A stretch of 64,000 bases of DNA from Nocardia mexicana NBRC 108244 (lineage in GTDB: Bacteria; Actinomycetota; Actinomycetes; Mycobacteriales; Mycobacteriaceae), in NCBI RefSeq assembly GCF_001613165.1, contig NZ_BDBV01000001.1:1-64000 (forward strand), in the 5' to 3' direction. Shown here in pieces: positions 17,647 through 26,326 of the stretch. Every line of letters starts with the position of its first letter. The stretch's first letter is position 1. The notes under the pieces are model-generated. The model did not search any database, had not been told where the DNA came from, and saw only the letters and a program-made list of their open reading frames with translations. Made by a program: the position numbers and the translations under genes.

Positions 17647-19020
17647 TCATATTGGCGCACTGCCGAATTCGATAGAGAACAGCGCTCCGCCGTCGGATGG
17701 GTTCGCGGCCTGTACCCGGGCGCCGTGCAGCGCTGCCACCTGCATCACGATCGCCAGGCCCAGGCCGTGGCCGGGGGTGCGGCGGGCGGTGCGGGAGCGG
17801 TAGAAGCGGTCGAAGACGTGCGGTAGGTCCTCCGGGTCGATGCCTGGGCCCCGGTCGCGGACCGTGAGGCGGTTGTCGCGCAGTTCCACGTGTACCGCCG
17901 CGCCGGGCGGGCTGAACTTGGCGGCATTGTCGAGCAGGTTCGTGATCGCGCGGGTCAGGCGGGCGGGTGCGCCGCGAATCGTGGTCGGCTCGGCGTCGGT
18001 TTCGAATATTACTGCGGGCCAGTGGCTTTCGGCCGTTTGCACGCAGGCGGTGACCAGCGCGTCCAGGCGCAGGTCCTCGAACGGCTCGGTGGCGGCCTCG
18101 GGATCTTCCGCGCGAGCGAGGTCGATCAGGTCGGTGACGAGTCCGGACAGTTCCGCGGCCGGGAGTCGCAGCGCGTCGGCGGTCGCGGCCAGCTGCTGCG
18201 GGGTGAGCCGGTCGGCGCGGCGCAGCAGGTCGATATTGGTGCGCAGCACGGTCAGCGGTGTGCGCAGCTCGTGCGAGGCGTCGGCGACCAGGCGTCGTTG
18301 TGCCGCACGGGAATCGCGCTCCGCCGTCAGCGCCTGATCGAGCTCGTCGAGCATGATGTTGAAGCTGCGGGCCAGCACCGCCAGTTCGTCGGATCCGGCG
18401 ACGGTGATGTGGCGGCGCGGGTCGCGGGTGGTGGCGACCCGCTGCGCCGCGCGCGTCAACGCCGTCACCGGCGCCAGGGCACGGCGCGCCACGACCACGC
18501 CGACCGCGATCGCCAGCACGGTCCCCGCCGCGGCCGCCGCGAGCAACGCCAATCCCACACGGCGCAGGGCCTTGTCGACGGGATCGCTGCGCTGCGCCAC
18601 CTGCAGGGCCGTGCCCGGCCGCAGCTGGGTGGTGTACACCCGCATGGGATATCCGTCCACGATGCTGTCGCTGAAGTAGGCGGGCTCGGTTCCTGTTGCG
18701 GCCGTGCGTGTTTCGTCATCGATCGGGAGCGGCGTGTCCTCCGGGTCGCGGGCGGATTCGATGCGGCCGTCGGCGGCGACCACCTGCACGCAGCTCGGCG
18801 CGGCCAGATAGCGGCACGACCCCGAGAACGTCGCGACATCGGGTTCCGCGGCGAACTGGCGGCCGATGCGTGTCGCCTCGCGCCGCAGCCCGGTGTCGAG
18901 GGCACTGCGGAATTCGTGCGCGACCACGACGTAAGCGGCCAGGCCCATCCCGGCGAGGGCCACGACCATCGCGAGCACGAAATACCCCGCGAGCCTGGCC
19001 CGCAGCGAGCGCGGCCTCAC
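17647..19020 (-). CDS. Sensor histidine kinase (two-component system)
   Basis: A 457-residue membrane histidine kinase. The start is the GTG at 19020, which overlaps the response-regulator stop by 4 bp. Transmembrane helix 1 is YFVLAMVVALAGMGLAAYVV, a sensor region of about 115 residues lies outside, and helix 2 is ALLAAAAAGTVLAIAVGVVV, followed by a HAMP linker. The phospho-acceptor is His250 in VADASHELRTPLTVLRTN. The ATP-binding domain has NLLDNAAKFSPPG (N box), DRGPGIDPEDLPHVFDRF and GHGLGLAIVMQV (G boxes). It is an OmpR-type partner kinase. The divergent glycosidase/nuclease operon at 19746-22693 is the obvious candidate target. Confidence 0.92.
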   Translation of the reverse strand: MRPRSLRARLAGYFVLAMVVALAGMGLAAYVVVAHEFRSALDTGLRREATRIGRQFAAEPDVATFSGSCRYLAAPSCVQVVAADGRIESARDPEDTPLPIDDETRTAATGTEPAYFSDSIVDGYPMRVYTTQLRPGTALQVAQRSDPVDKALRRVGLALLAAAAAGTVLAIAVGVVVARRALAPVTALTRAAQRVATTRDPRRHITVAGSDELAVLARSFNIMLDELDQALTAERDSRAAQRRLVADASHELRTPLTVLRTNIDLLRRADRLTPQQLAATADALRLPAAELSGLVTDLIDLARAEDPEAATEPFEDLRLDALVTACVQTAESHWPAVIFETDAEPTTIRGAPARLTRAITNLLDNAAKFSPPGAAVHVELRDNRLTVRDRGPGIDPEDLPHVFDRFYRSRTARRTPGHGLGLAIVMQVAALHGARVQAANPSDGGALFSIEFGSAPI

Positions 19021-19688
19021 GACGGACCGAGCCGGTAGCCGACGCCGCGCACGGTGTGGATGAGCCGTTGCGTCGCTTCGGATTCCAGCTTGCGCCGCAG
19101 ATATCGGACGTATACCTCGAGCGAGTTCGACGACGGGCCGAGCTCGCGGCCCCACACCCGTTCGATCAGCAGTTCGCGCGGCAGCGCCTGGCCCGCATTG
19201 CGCACCAGCACCTCGAGCAACGCGAATTCGGTTCGGGTGAGCTCGATCTCGCGATCCGCGCGCCACACCCGGCGCGCGGCCGTATCCACGACGAGATCGG
19301 CACTGGACAGCACGGCACCGTCGTCGGGATAGGTGCGCCGGACCAGGGCGCGCACCCGGGCCAGCAGTTCGTCCAGGTCGAACGGCTTCACCAGGTAGTC
19401 GTCCGCACCGGCGTCGAGTCCGTCGACCCGATCGGCGACGGCGTCGCGCGCGGTGAGCATCAGGATCGGGGTGCGATCGCCGCGGGCACGCAGCCGTCGG
19501 CACATGGTGAGCCCGTCCAGGAACGGCATCAGCACGTCCAGCACGACGACCTCGGGCTGCCAGCGCTGCATCTCGGCGAGCCCGGTGGCGCCGTCACCGG
19601 CGGCGCGGGTGTCGTAGCCCTCGCTGTCCATGGCGCGCACCAGCGCGTCGCGCACCGCCGCCTCGTCCTCGACCACCAGAACACGCAT
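19017..19688 (-). CDS. OmpR/PhoB-family response regulator
   Basis: A 223-residue response regulator. The receiver domain has the acidic pair in VLVVEDEAAVRDAL, the phosphorylation site Asp51 in EVVVLDVLMPFLDG, the threonine in PILMLTARDAV and the lysine in DYLVKPFDLDELLARV. The C-terminal winged helix ends with the typical GVGYRLGPS and includes VYVRYLRRKLESEATQRLIHTVRG. It is the first gene of a regulator-kinase pair. Its start lies only 57 bp from the start of the divergent glycosidase gene, so the phosphorylated form may bind this short interval and control both directions. Confidence 0.93.
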   Translation of the reverse strand: MRVLVVEDEAAVRDALVRAMDSEGYDTRAAGDGATGLAEMQRWQPEVVVLDVLMPFLDGLTMCRRLRARGDRTPILMLTARDAVADRVDGLDAGADDYLVKPFDLDELLARVRALVRRTYPDDGAVLSSADLVVDTAARRVWRADREIELTRTEFALLEVLVRNAGQALPRELLIERVWGRELGPSSNSLEVYVRYLRRKLESEATQRLIHTVRGVGYRLGPS

Positions 19689-19745
19689 GTTCGCCGATCA
19701 TACGTTTTCACGGAATTCTCATCCGGCACCGCAAACCTGTGGCGT

Positions 19746-21743
19746 ATGCGCAGAAAGCTGCTGTTGATTCTTGCCATATGCCTGGTGACTACCGTTGTTG
19801 CCGGTCTGACGATGGTGATGAGCCGGACCGAGCGCGGCCGATCGGCCGCGCCGCGGGTGGACGGCAAGCACGTGGTGATCCCGATCGCGGGTGGGGCGGC
19901 GGAAATAGACACGGCCACCTTGGCGGTCACCGCGGCCGGGATCGAACTCTCGGCGGGGGCCGCGGTGCCGACAGCGACAACCGCGCAGGAGCGCTCGGCA
20001 CCGGCGGCCGGGCCCGCACAGGCGGCTGTGTTGGGCCCGGTCAGCGCAATCCACGTCCAAGACGGCGCAGCGACCTGGAACTATCCCGACCGGGGGCTGA
20101 CCGTCTCGGCCGCGGCCGACCGCGGGCGGCTGCGGGTCGATGTGCGCAGTGATCGCGACGGCAGCCTGGTGTGGCCGGTCACCGGCGGCGATCCGGCCGC
20201 ACGAACACTGCAGCTGCCGCGCGGCGAGGGCCTGTCGCTGCCGATGCGGGATCCGTTCTGGAATTCCGCCGAGGCGGCTCTGATCAACACAGCCTTGCCG
20301 CTGACCTCCGGGTTGACCATGCCGCTGTGGAGCTACACGCTCGGCGATCGAGGCGTCAGCTACCTGGTTCCCACCGATATCGGCAGTGAGCTCGAGGTCA
20401 CCTCGGAGGACGGGCGGCTGCATGCGCGCGCCCGGCACGACTTCGGTCCGCGAACCGGCGATTACACCGTGACCTTCGCGCTCACCGACTCGTCCCCGGT
20501 GGCCGCCGCGCTGGACTACCGCGGTTGGCTCATGGAACACGGGCAGTTTCGGTCACTGGCGGACAAGATCCGCACCAATCCGTCGAACTCGCTGCTGCTC
20601 GGCGCCTTTCACGCCTACGTGTTCGGGGACGGGAAGTCGCCGGAGGCCGTGCGGCAGCTGCACGACCTCGGCGTCAGCCGGATGTGGGTCGGCTACGACT
20701 CCGGCGCGGATCCGATGTCGGCGGCGGCGATCGACGCGGCGAAGCAGGCCGGATACCTTGCGGGACCCTATGATTCGTACGCCAACGCACAGGATCCGGC
20801 CACGGCGGACAATCCCTCGTCCCGCTGGCCCGGCGGCGTCTGGCCGGACGGCTGCGTCCGGAGGGCCGACGGCTCGGCCGAACCCGGGTTCCACGACCGC
20901 GGCTGCTACCTGAGTTCGCAAGCGCTGCAGCAGAACCCGCAGCTGTACCGGGATCGGTACGACGCGATGACCGCCAACGGGGCCGACAGCTATTTCCTCG
21001 ATGTCGATGCCGCGGGCGAGTTCTTCGACGACTACAGCCCGCAGCATCCGATGACCCCCGCGCAGGATCGCCGCAATCGGCTCGACCGCATGCGATGGCT
21101 CGCCGAGGACCGTCAGCAGGTGCTCGGCTCGGAGTCCGCGGGCGCCTGGACCGCCCCGGTCTTGGATTTCAGCCACGGCTCGCAGACTCCGGTGAGTGAG
21201 CGCCTGTGGCCGTTCATGCGCGACAAGGCCCTCTGGGGCGGATGGGCTCCCGAACGCGCGCCGCGCACCTTCTTCCAACCCGTCGACCTGCCTGCCGACC
21301 TGGCCGAGGCCATGTTCGATCCCGCCTACCGCATTCCGCTGCTGGAAACGGCGCTACACGATTCGATCGTCGACGTCGACCGCTGGGAGCTGTCGTATTA
21401 CAAGCTGCCGCAGCAGCAGACGATGCGCGCATTGACAGCGGTGCTGAACAACACCCCGCTGAATCTCGTTCTCGACCGCGCCACGATTCGCGAGCACGGC
21501 CCCGAGATCGCCCGCCTGCAGCAGTTCTTCGCGCCCCTGCACCAAGCCGCGGGCACCCTCCCGATGACCGGCTTCCGGTGGCTCACCGACGATCATCTGG
21601 TGCAGCGCACCGTTTTCGGCGACGGCACGCTGACCGTCACCGCCAACTTCGGACAGCAAGGGTACGGCGATCTGCCGGGCGGATGCGTGGACGCGCGGCT
21701 GGCCGGAGATGCGGCGCCGCGGCGACTGTGCCCGGGGCGGTGA
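19746..21743 (+). CDS. Exported glycoside hydrolase-like protein (GH101/GH129-like barrel, tentative)
   Basis: A 665-residue protein with an N-terminal signal or anchor (RRKLLLILAICLVTTVVAGL). A beta-rich region of about 270 residues is followed by a probable barrel domain. Candidate catalytic acids lie in GADSYFLDVDAAGEFFDDY and VLGSESAGAWTAP, spaced as in glycosidases with an Asp nucleophile near a strand end. Overall layout suggests a GH101/GH129-type enzyme acting on extracellular glycans, but family membership is tentative and no substrate can be named. The gene starts 57 bp from the divergent response regulator and overlaps the next gene by 4 bp. Confidence 0.65.
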   Translation: MRRKLLLILAICLVTTVVAGLTMVMSRTERGRSAAPRVDGKHVVIPIAGGAAEIDTATLAVTAAGIELSAGAAVPTATTAQERSAPAAGPAQAAVLGPVSAIHVQDGAATWNYPDRGLTVSAAADRGRLRVDVRSDRDGSLVWPVTGGDPAARTLQLPRGEGLSLPMRDPFWNSAEAALINTALPLTSGLTMPLWSYTLGDRGVSYLVPTDIGSELEVTSEDGRLHARARHDFGPRTGDYTVTFALTDSSPVAAALDYRGWLMEHGQFRSLADKIRTNPSNSLLLGAFHAYVFGDGKSPEAVRQLHDLGVSRMWVGYDSGADPMSAAAIDAAKQAGYLAGPYDSYANAQDPATADNPSSRWPGGVWPDGCVRRADGSAEPGFHDRGCYLSSQALQQNPQLYRDRYDAMTANGADSYFLDVDAAGEFFDDYSPQHPMTPAQDRRNRLDRMRWLAEDRQQVLGSESAGAWTAPVLDFSHGSQTPVSERLWPFMRDKALWGGWAPERAPRTFFQPVDLPADLAEAMFDPAYRIPLLETALHDSIVDVDRWELSYYKLPQQQTMRALTAVLNNTPLNLVLDRATIREHGPEIARLQQFFAPLHQAAGTLPMTGFRWLTDDHLVQRTVFGDGTLTVTANFGQQGYGDLPGGCVDARLAGDAAPRRLCPGR

Positions 21744-22693
21744 CCGTGCGAGGCACAGCGAGATCTTCCCGGAAACGTCATCGGCCGATCGCCCGGGACG
21801 TCGTATTCCTTTTCGGGGCCGGTCTTCTCGCGGCGCTGCTGTTCGGCCACACCTGGGTTCCCGATGCACTGGGCTCCGGCGTCGTGCTCGACAGCGCGGC
21901 GCCGTGGCTGGGTGTCGGCGTGCCGGTCCTCGTGCTCGGGGCGCTGGCGTGCCGGTCGCGAATCGGTGTGGCGGCTGCTGTGATTCCGCTGCTGGTGTGG
22001 GCTGCTGTCTTCGGATCCTGGTGGGCCGGTGGAAATCCCGCCCCGCCGGGCAGCCCGCACCTCACTCTCGTGACACAGAACCTCTACGCAGGCAACGCGA
22101 CGCCGGATGCCGCGGCTCGAGCGCTCGGTTCGACAGCGGCAGATCTCGTTGCCCTACAGGAGTTCTCGGCAGGAAATCGGGAGGATGTCGTCGATGCCCT
22201 CTCCGACAGCCATCCCTACCGCGTCACCGAGGGAACGGTCGCGCTCTGGAGCCGGTATCCCCTGTCGGACACCACCGTTGCCGATGTCGGCGCGGGGTGG
22301 CACCGCGGATTGCGCACCCATGTCGCCATGCCCGCGGGCGACATCGTTGTCTATGTCGTACATCTGCCGTCGATCCGAGTGGGTGACACTGCGATCCGTG
22401 ACCGGGGTCTGCGGACACTGTCCCGGCAGCTGACCTCCGACACCGCCGAGCGGATCGTCGTGGCGGGCGACTTCAACACCGCCGAGACCGACCGGCACTG
22501 GCGAAATTTCGCGCCCGGCTACACCGACGTCCGCACGGGTGGCGGGCCCGGGTTCACCTGGCCCGCAGCCTTTCCCGTCGCCCGGCCCGACCACGTTCTG
22601 ACCCGGGGTTTCGACAGGACGACAGCGCACGTGTTGCGGACCCCCGGCGCCGACCACCGCGGCATCGCCGTCGACCTCGCTCGGACGGAGTAG
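21740..22693 (+). CDS. Membrane-anchored endonuclease/exonuclease/phosphatase (EEP) family protein
   Basis: A 317-residue protein starting at the GTG at 21740, which overlaps the preceding stop (GTGA). It has about three N-terminal transmembrane helices (for example VVFLFGAGLLAALLFG and VAAAVIPLLVWAAVFGSWW), followed by an EEP domain. Catalytic motifs are LVTQNLYAGN, DLVALQEFSA (metal-binding Glu), VYVVHLPSIR, RIVVAGDFNTAETD and a final RPDHVLTRG/TPGADHRGIAV. Such proteins cleave phosphodiesters outside or at the membrane; the substrate could be nucleic acid or a phospholipid head group. The tight coupling suggests a joint extracellular scavenging role with the glycosidase. Confidence 0.85.
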   Translation: MTVRGTARSSRKRHRPIARDVVFLFGAGLLAALLFGHTWVPDALGSGVVLDSAAPWLGVGVPVLVLGALACRSRIGVAAAVIPLLVWAAVFGSWWAGGNPAPPGSPHLTLVTQNLYAGNATPDAAARALGSTAADLVALQEFSAGNREDVVDALSDSHPYRVTEGTVALWSRYPLSDTTVADVGAGWHRGLRTHVAMPAGDIVVYVVHLPSIRVGDTAIRDRGLRTLSRQLTSDTAERIVVAGDFNTAETDRHWRNFAPGYTDVRTGGGPGFTWPAAFPVARPDHVLTRGFDRTTAHVLRTPGADHRGIAVDLARTE

Positions 22694-22712
22694 ATGCGCC
22701 CGAAACTCGGGC

Positions 22713-24140
22713 TCAGCCGGGCTCTCGGGTCCGCCGGAATGTCAGCGCCACCAGGACGGTCAGCACCGCGATGACCACCGCGGCGGCGAAGGCCGCGGTC
22801 ATCCCCGCGACCAGGACCTCGTGGGGTGATCCCGCGGCGTTCCGCGATGCCGTGCCGAACACCGTCACCAGCACGGCCAGGCCGAGGGTGCCGCCGACCT
22901 GCTGCACCGTCTGCAGCGCTCCGCCCGCCGCACCGGCGTCGCTCGGCGCCACATTCGACATGATGATCACGTTCAGCGGCGAGAAGGCCAGGCCGATTCC
23001 GACTCCCATGAGGATCATCGCGGCGAGCAGCAGCGGGAAATACGCGGTGCCGGTGGACAACTGGGTCAGCAGCACCAGGCCCGCGGCCATCGACACCGTG
23101 CCCGTGACCGTCACCGGCCTGGGACCGAAGCGCGGCAGCAGCCGGGGAATCAGGCGGATCATCGTGAACATCAGCGCGGCCGTCGGCAGGAAGGCGAAAC
23201 CCGTTGTCAGCGCGCTCATTCCGCGCACCTCCTGCAGATACTGGGTGAGGAAGAAGAACATCGACATGCCCGCCATCGGCCCGAGGAACATATTGGCGTA
23301 GGCCGCGGCGCGGTTGCGGTCGGTGAACAGGTGCAGCGGCAGCAGCGGCTGCGGGGCCCGCAGCTCGACGGCGAGGAAGGCGGCGAGCAGAACCGCCCCG
23401 GCGGCCAGCGAGATCCCGGTGGCGGCCGCACCCCAGCCGTGCGCGGCGGCGTTGATGAAGCCGTAGACCAGCGCGGCGATACCGGCGGTCGCGGTCACCG
23501 CTCCCGGCAGATCCAGCCGGGCGGGCCGGCGCTGCGGCTGCGGCAGGTAGCGCAGCGCCAGCACGACGACCAACAGCCCGAACGGCACGTTGATGAACAG
23601 CACCGACCGCCAGCCCAGCCATTCGGTGAGCAGCCCGCCGACGACGAGGCCGATCGCGACCCCGGCGCTGGACATCCCGGAAAACAGTGCCAAGGCCCGA
23701 ATCCGCGCCTTGGGCTCGCTGAAGGTGGTGGTCAGCAGGGCCAGCGTGCTGGGACCGGCCATGGCCCCGCCGACCCCCTGCACCACCCGGGCGGCCAGCA
23801 GCCATCCGGCCGTCGGGGCCAGGCCGCCGACCAGCGACGCGAGGGTGAACAGCGCGGCCCCGGCGACGAACAGCCGCCGTCGGCCGAACAGGTCACCGGC
23901 CCGGCCGCCGAGCAGCAGCAGCCCGCCGAACACCAGGGTGTACGCGTTCATCACCCAGGACAGACCGGTGGCGCTGAAGTGCAGGTCGGATCGGATGCGC
24001 GGCAGCGCCACGTTCATCACGGTGACATCGAGAATGATCATCAATTGGCAGGTCAGCAGGGTCGCGAGCACGATCCCGGAGCGCAGCCGCGGCGTATCGG
24101 CACGGACCTGGGCAGCCGAGGACAAGGTGGGCGTGGTCAA
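22713..24140 (-). CDS. MFS drug/proton antiporter, DHA2 (EmrB/QacA-like)
   Basis: A 475-residue transporter with about fourteen hydrophobic segments. The family motif near helix 1 is LMIILDVTVMNVALPRI, the loop motif is GGRAGDLFGRRRLFVAG, and motif C-like VQGVGGAMAGPSTLALL is present. The TTG at 24140 is chosen because GGAG lies five bases upstream; a longer frame runs into the regulator region. Export of toxic or amphiphilic compounds is expected. It is divergent from a TetR regulator, and two palindromes between the genes are probable operators. Confidence 0.88.
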   Translation of the reverse strand: MTTPTLSSAAQVRADTPRLRSGIVLATLLTCQLMIILDVTVMNVALPRIRSDLHFSATGLSWVMNAYTLVFGGLLLLGGRAGDLFGRRRLFVAGAALFTLASLVGGLAPTAGWLLAARVVQGVGGAMAGPSTLALLTTTFSEPKARIRALALFSGMSSAGVAIGLVVGGLLTEWLGWRSVLFINVPFGLLVVVLALRYLPQPQRRPARLDLPGAVTATAGIAALVYGFINAAAHGWGAAATGISLAAGAVLLAAFLAVELRAPQPLLPLHLFTDRNRAAAYANMFLGPMAGMSMFFFLTQYLQEVRGMSALTTGFAFLPTAALMFTMIRLIPRLLPRFGPRPVTVTGTVSMAAGLVLLTQLSTGTAYFPLLLAAMILMGVGIGLAFSPLNVIIMSNVAPSDAGAAGGALQTVQQVGGTLGLAVLVTVFGTASRNAAGSPHEVLVAGMTAAFAAAVVIAVLTVLVALTFRRTREPG

Positions 24141-24165
24141 GGAGGCTCCATCGAAGGCGGGAACT

Positions 24166-24186
24166 AAACGGAGATAGTCTCCGTTT
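24166..24186. promoter_or_regulatory. Perfect TetR-type operator palindrome
   Basis: AAACGGAGA and TCTCCGTTT are exact inverted 9-bp arms around TAG. The site lies 26 bp upstream of the MFS start codon, in the gap shared with the divergent TetR gene. It shares the CTCCG/CGGAG core with the second palindrome at 24214-24239, which is the pattern expected when one dimeric repressor binds two sites. Confidence 0.75.
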
Positions 24187-24213
24187 CGGATGGGGATAGC
24201 ATATGGAGAACAC

Positions 24214-24239
24214 CTCCGCTTACGCAAGCCTAAGCGGAG
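24214..24239. promoter_or_regulatory. Second operator-like palindrome of the TetR/MFS pair
   Basis: CTCCGCTTA and TAAGCGGAG form perfect 9-bp arms with an 8-base spacer. The element lies 29 bp before the TetR start codon, a position suited to autoregulation. Its arms share CTCCG(C/T)TT with the first palindrome, but the spacer is longer, so binding affinity may differ. Confidence 0.6.
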
Positions 24240-24267
24240 AATCCATCCGTTTTCCAGTGGAGGATTC

Positions 24268-24852
24268 GTGGACGCACCGCCGACAGCGACGCCGACGGGA
24301 CGGCCGATGCGCGCCGACGCACGCCGCAACTACGAGCGCATCATCGACTGCGCGCGCGAGGCCTTCGCCGAGCACGGCCCCGAGGCCCCGCTGGACGACA
24401 TCGCCCGCCGCGCCGGAGTCGGGCCCGGCACCCTCTACCGCCACTTCCCCAATCGCGACGCGCTCATCGAGGCCGTCTATCGCTCCAGCATCGAGACCCT
24501 GGCCGCACGCGCCCACGAGTTCATCGAAACCCTGCCCCCCGCAGAGGCTTTGGAGCAGTGGTTCCGCATGCAGGTCGAGTTCGTCATGGACAAGCGCAGC
24601 CTCGCGGCCACCCTGAAGGCCGCGATCGACCGGGGCTCGGAGACCTTCCTGCTCTGCTCGACGCTGATCACCGATGCGGCGGGGGCGGTGCTGGAGACAG
24701 CGCGGGGCGCGGGACTGGTCGGCGCCGATATCGAACCGCGGGACCTGCTGCGCCTCGGGCACGGCATCGGGGTCGCGTGCGAGAAGGCGCCGGATGCCGC
24801 ACCGCGGCTGATCGCGGTCACCCTGGCGGGACTGCGCGCCGCACCCGCCTGA
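24268..24852 (+). CDS. TetR-family transcriptional regulator of the adjacent efflux pump
   Basis: A 194-residue TetR regulator. The GTG at 24268 has a strong GTGGAGGA site just upstream. The helix-turn-helix lies at about residues 20-65: NYERIIDCAREAFAEHG, then PLDDIARRAGVGPGTLYRHF and PNRDALIEAVY. The C-terminal ligand domain is short and helical. It faces the DHA2 efflux gene across a 127-bp gap with two matched palindromes, so local repression relieved by a pump substrate is the simplest model. Confidence 0.9.
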   Translation: MDAPPTATPTGRPMRADARRNYERIIDCAREAFAEHGPEAPLDDIARRAGVGPGTLYRHFPNRDALIEAVYRSSIETLAARAHEFIETLPPAEALEQWFRMQVEFVMDKRSLAATLKAAIDRGSETFLLCSTLITDAAGAVLETARGAGLVGADIEPRDLLRLGHGIGVACEKAPDAAPRLIAVTLAGLRAAPA

Positions 24853-25054
24853 GAGGGCGCGCGGCCACCACGCCGATCAAGAGAGACCGCCGCGCGGCGG
24901 CCGACCTCACCCCCGCAACAGTGATGTCGACAACACGACACCGCAACGGCAGCTGAGCATGGCTTGAATTATGTTGCGGCACAGATTATTTCACGCTGAG
25001 ATCAAACCGAGACCTTACGCGCCCGCGAACAGGTGTTGCCAGTCGATAGCCAAT

Positions 25055-25079
25055 CTTATTACAGTGACACTGCAATAAG
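25055..25079. promoter_or_regulatory. 25-bp inverted repeat upstream of a small ORF
   Basis: CTTATTACAGTG and CACTGCAATAAG are 12-base arms, with one mismatch, around a central A. The element is AT-rich compared with its surroundings and lies 26 bp before the ATG of the 36-codon ORF at 25106. It has the size and symmetry of a TetR-family operator. The 252-bp gap 24853-25105 otherwise shows no gene. Confidence 0.55.
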
Positions 25080-25105
25080 ACCTCATCGACAGGAGTACAC
25101 ACCTC

Positions 25106-25216
25106 ATGACCACCCCGATCATCGATCTCGGATCCGCCGCCATCAACCTCGCCGACGTCACGACCTCGATCGCGGCCAACGTGACGTACCTGCTGCAGGC
25201 ATGGGGCCTGCTCTGA
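25106..25216 (+). CDS. Small 36-residue hydrophobic peptide
   Basis: The frame reads MTTPIIDLGSAAINLADVTT and continues for 16 residues, ending LLQAWGLL. AGGAG lies 10 bases before the ATG, and a 25-bp palindrome lies just upstream, so it looks like the first gene of a regulated unit rather than a chance frame. The predicted peptide is amphipathic and mildly hydrophobic without charge clusters, cysteines or a leader-core layout. No modifying enzyme is adjacent. Function is unknown; a small membrane-associated peptide is one possibility. Confidence 0.5.
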   Translation: MTTPIIDLGSAAINLADVTTSIAANVTYLLQAWGLL

Positions 25217-25322
25217 GCGACGGCCCGCATCCGCTCGACAAGCATGTGCACTCAGCAGCTTTCATGGCAGTATCGAGTTGCTGATCGTTAACCCTTCCAA
25301 CCCGCCGAGCAACTCGCACAGG

Positions 25323-25976
25323 ATGGTGACAGTGGAGCCGATCGACCAGCCGCGCTCGGGCGCCGCCGAGATGTGGGGCAAGTTCCGCGCGATGGGCGGA
25401 GTGGGGCACCTGATCGACGGCGCGGCCCCCGCCGTCGGATTCCTCATCGGATACGCGACCGCCAACGCCAAGATCGGCGTTCTGATCGCACTGCTGGTAG
25501 CCGTCGCGATCGGCGCGTTCCGGCTGCTGAAGGGCGACTCGGTCAAGGTCGTCGCGATCTCGGTGGCGGTGGTGGTGGTCTTCTCGCTGTTCGTCGGGAT
25601 CACCGGCGAGGGCCGCGGGTTCTACCTGCCGGACCTGCTGATCTGCGCGGTCTGCGCGGCGGCATTCGGGATCACCCTGCTCACCGGCCGCCCGCTGACG
25701 CACTGGGTCTGCCGGCGCATCGGGCTCGAGCCCGCCGACGCGGCCGATCCCGCCGCCCGCGTGCGATTGCACCGCCGGGTCACGCTGGCCTGGTTCCTGT
25801 TCTGGGCGGTGCACCTGGTGGTGATGGTGCCGCTGTATGTCGCGGACAAGGTGGTGGTGCTCGGCTCGGTGGCCCTGATTCTCGGCAAACCGGCGCTGGT
25901 GGTGATGATCGCGGCCACCTTCCTGTGGGTGCGCCGATCGCTGCGGCAGCAACCGGCCCAACCTACGGTCGCGTGA
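25323..25976 (+). CDS. DUF3159 integral membrane protein
   Basis: A membrane protein of about 217 residues of the actinobacterial DUF3159 family. Five or six hydrophobic helices are visible, for example GAAPAVGFLIGYATANA, IGVLIALLVAVAIGAF, VVAISVAVVVVFSLFVGI, VTLAWFLFWAVHLVVMVPLY and LVVMIAATFLWV. The start may be the ATG at 25323 or the GTG at 25332, which is better placed relative to AGGA. The stop overlaps the next start by one base, so it is co-transcribed with two DUF202 genes. No function is established for the family. Confidence 0.8.
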   Translation: MVTVEPIDQPRSGAAEMWGKFRAMGGVGHLIDGAAPAVGFLIGYATANAKIGVLIALLVAVAIGAFRLLKGDSVKVVAISVAVVVVFSLFVGITGEGRGFYLPDLLICAVCAAAFGITLLTGRPLTHWVCRRIGLEPADAADPAARVRLHRRVTLAWFLFWAVHLVVMVPLYVADKVVVLGSVALILGKPALVVMIAATFLWVRRSLRQQPAQPTVA

Positions 25977-26326
25977 TGACCTCCGATACCGACGACGAGA
26001 ACACCGACATCGACTACCGCTTCACCCTGGCCAACGAGCGGACGTTCCTGGCCTGGATCCGGACCGCGCTGGGCCTGCTCGCGGGCGGTGTCGCGGTGCA
26101 CACGCTGGTCCAGCCGTTCCATCACACCGGACTGCGGCGGGCCCTGGCGTTGAGCTGCATCGTGCTCGCGGTGGTGCTGTCGGTCGGCGCCTACACCCAC
26201 TGGCGCGACGTCCAGCGGCGGATGCAGCGGGGCGAGCCCCTCGCCAACACCGTGATGGTGCCGCTGCTCGCCGTGGGCATCGCGGCCGTATCGGTGCTGG
26301 CCGCGGTGGCGGTGCTGTACCGATGA
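25976..26326 (+). CDS. DUF202/YidH-family membrane protein
   Basis: A 116-residue protein with the family signature LANERTFLAWIRTALGLLAGG at the end of a short acidic cytosolic N-terminus. Three transmembrane segments follow, including ALALSCIVLAVVLSVGAY and VPLLAVGIAAVSVLAAVAVLY. It overlaps the DUF3159 stop by one base and the next DUF202 gene by four bases. DUF202 proteins often occur as tandem pairs like this one; their role is unknown. Confidence 0.85.
   Translation: MTSDTDDENTDIDYRFTLANERTFLAWIRTALGLLAGGVAVHTLVQPFHHTGLRRALALSCIVLAVVLSVGAYTHWRDVQRRMQRGEPLANTVMVPLLAVGIAAVSVLAAVAVLYR

Noticed and set aside
25106..25216. The 36-residue peptide as a RiPP precursor
   Set aside because: No leader-core layout, no Cys/Ser/Thr-rich core, and no maturation enzyme nearby; only membrane proteins of unknown function follow.
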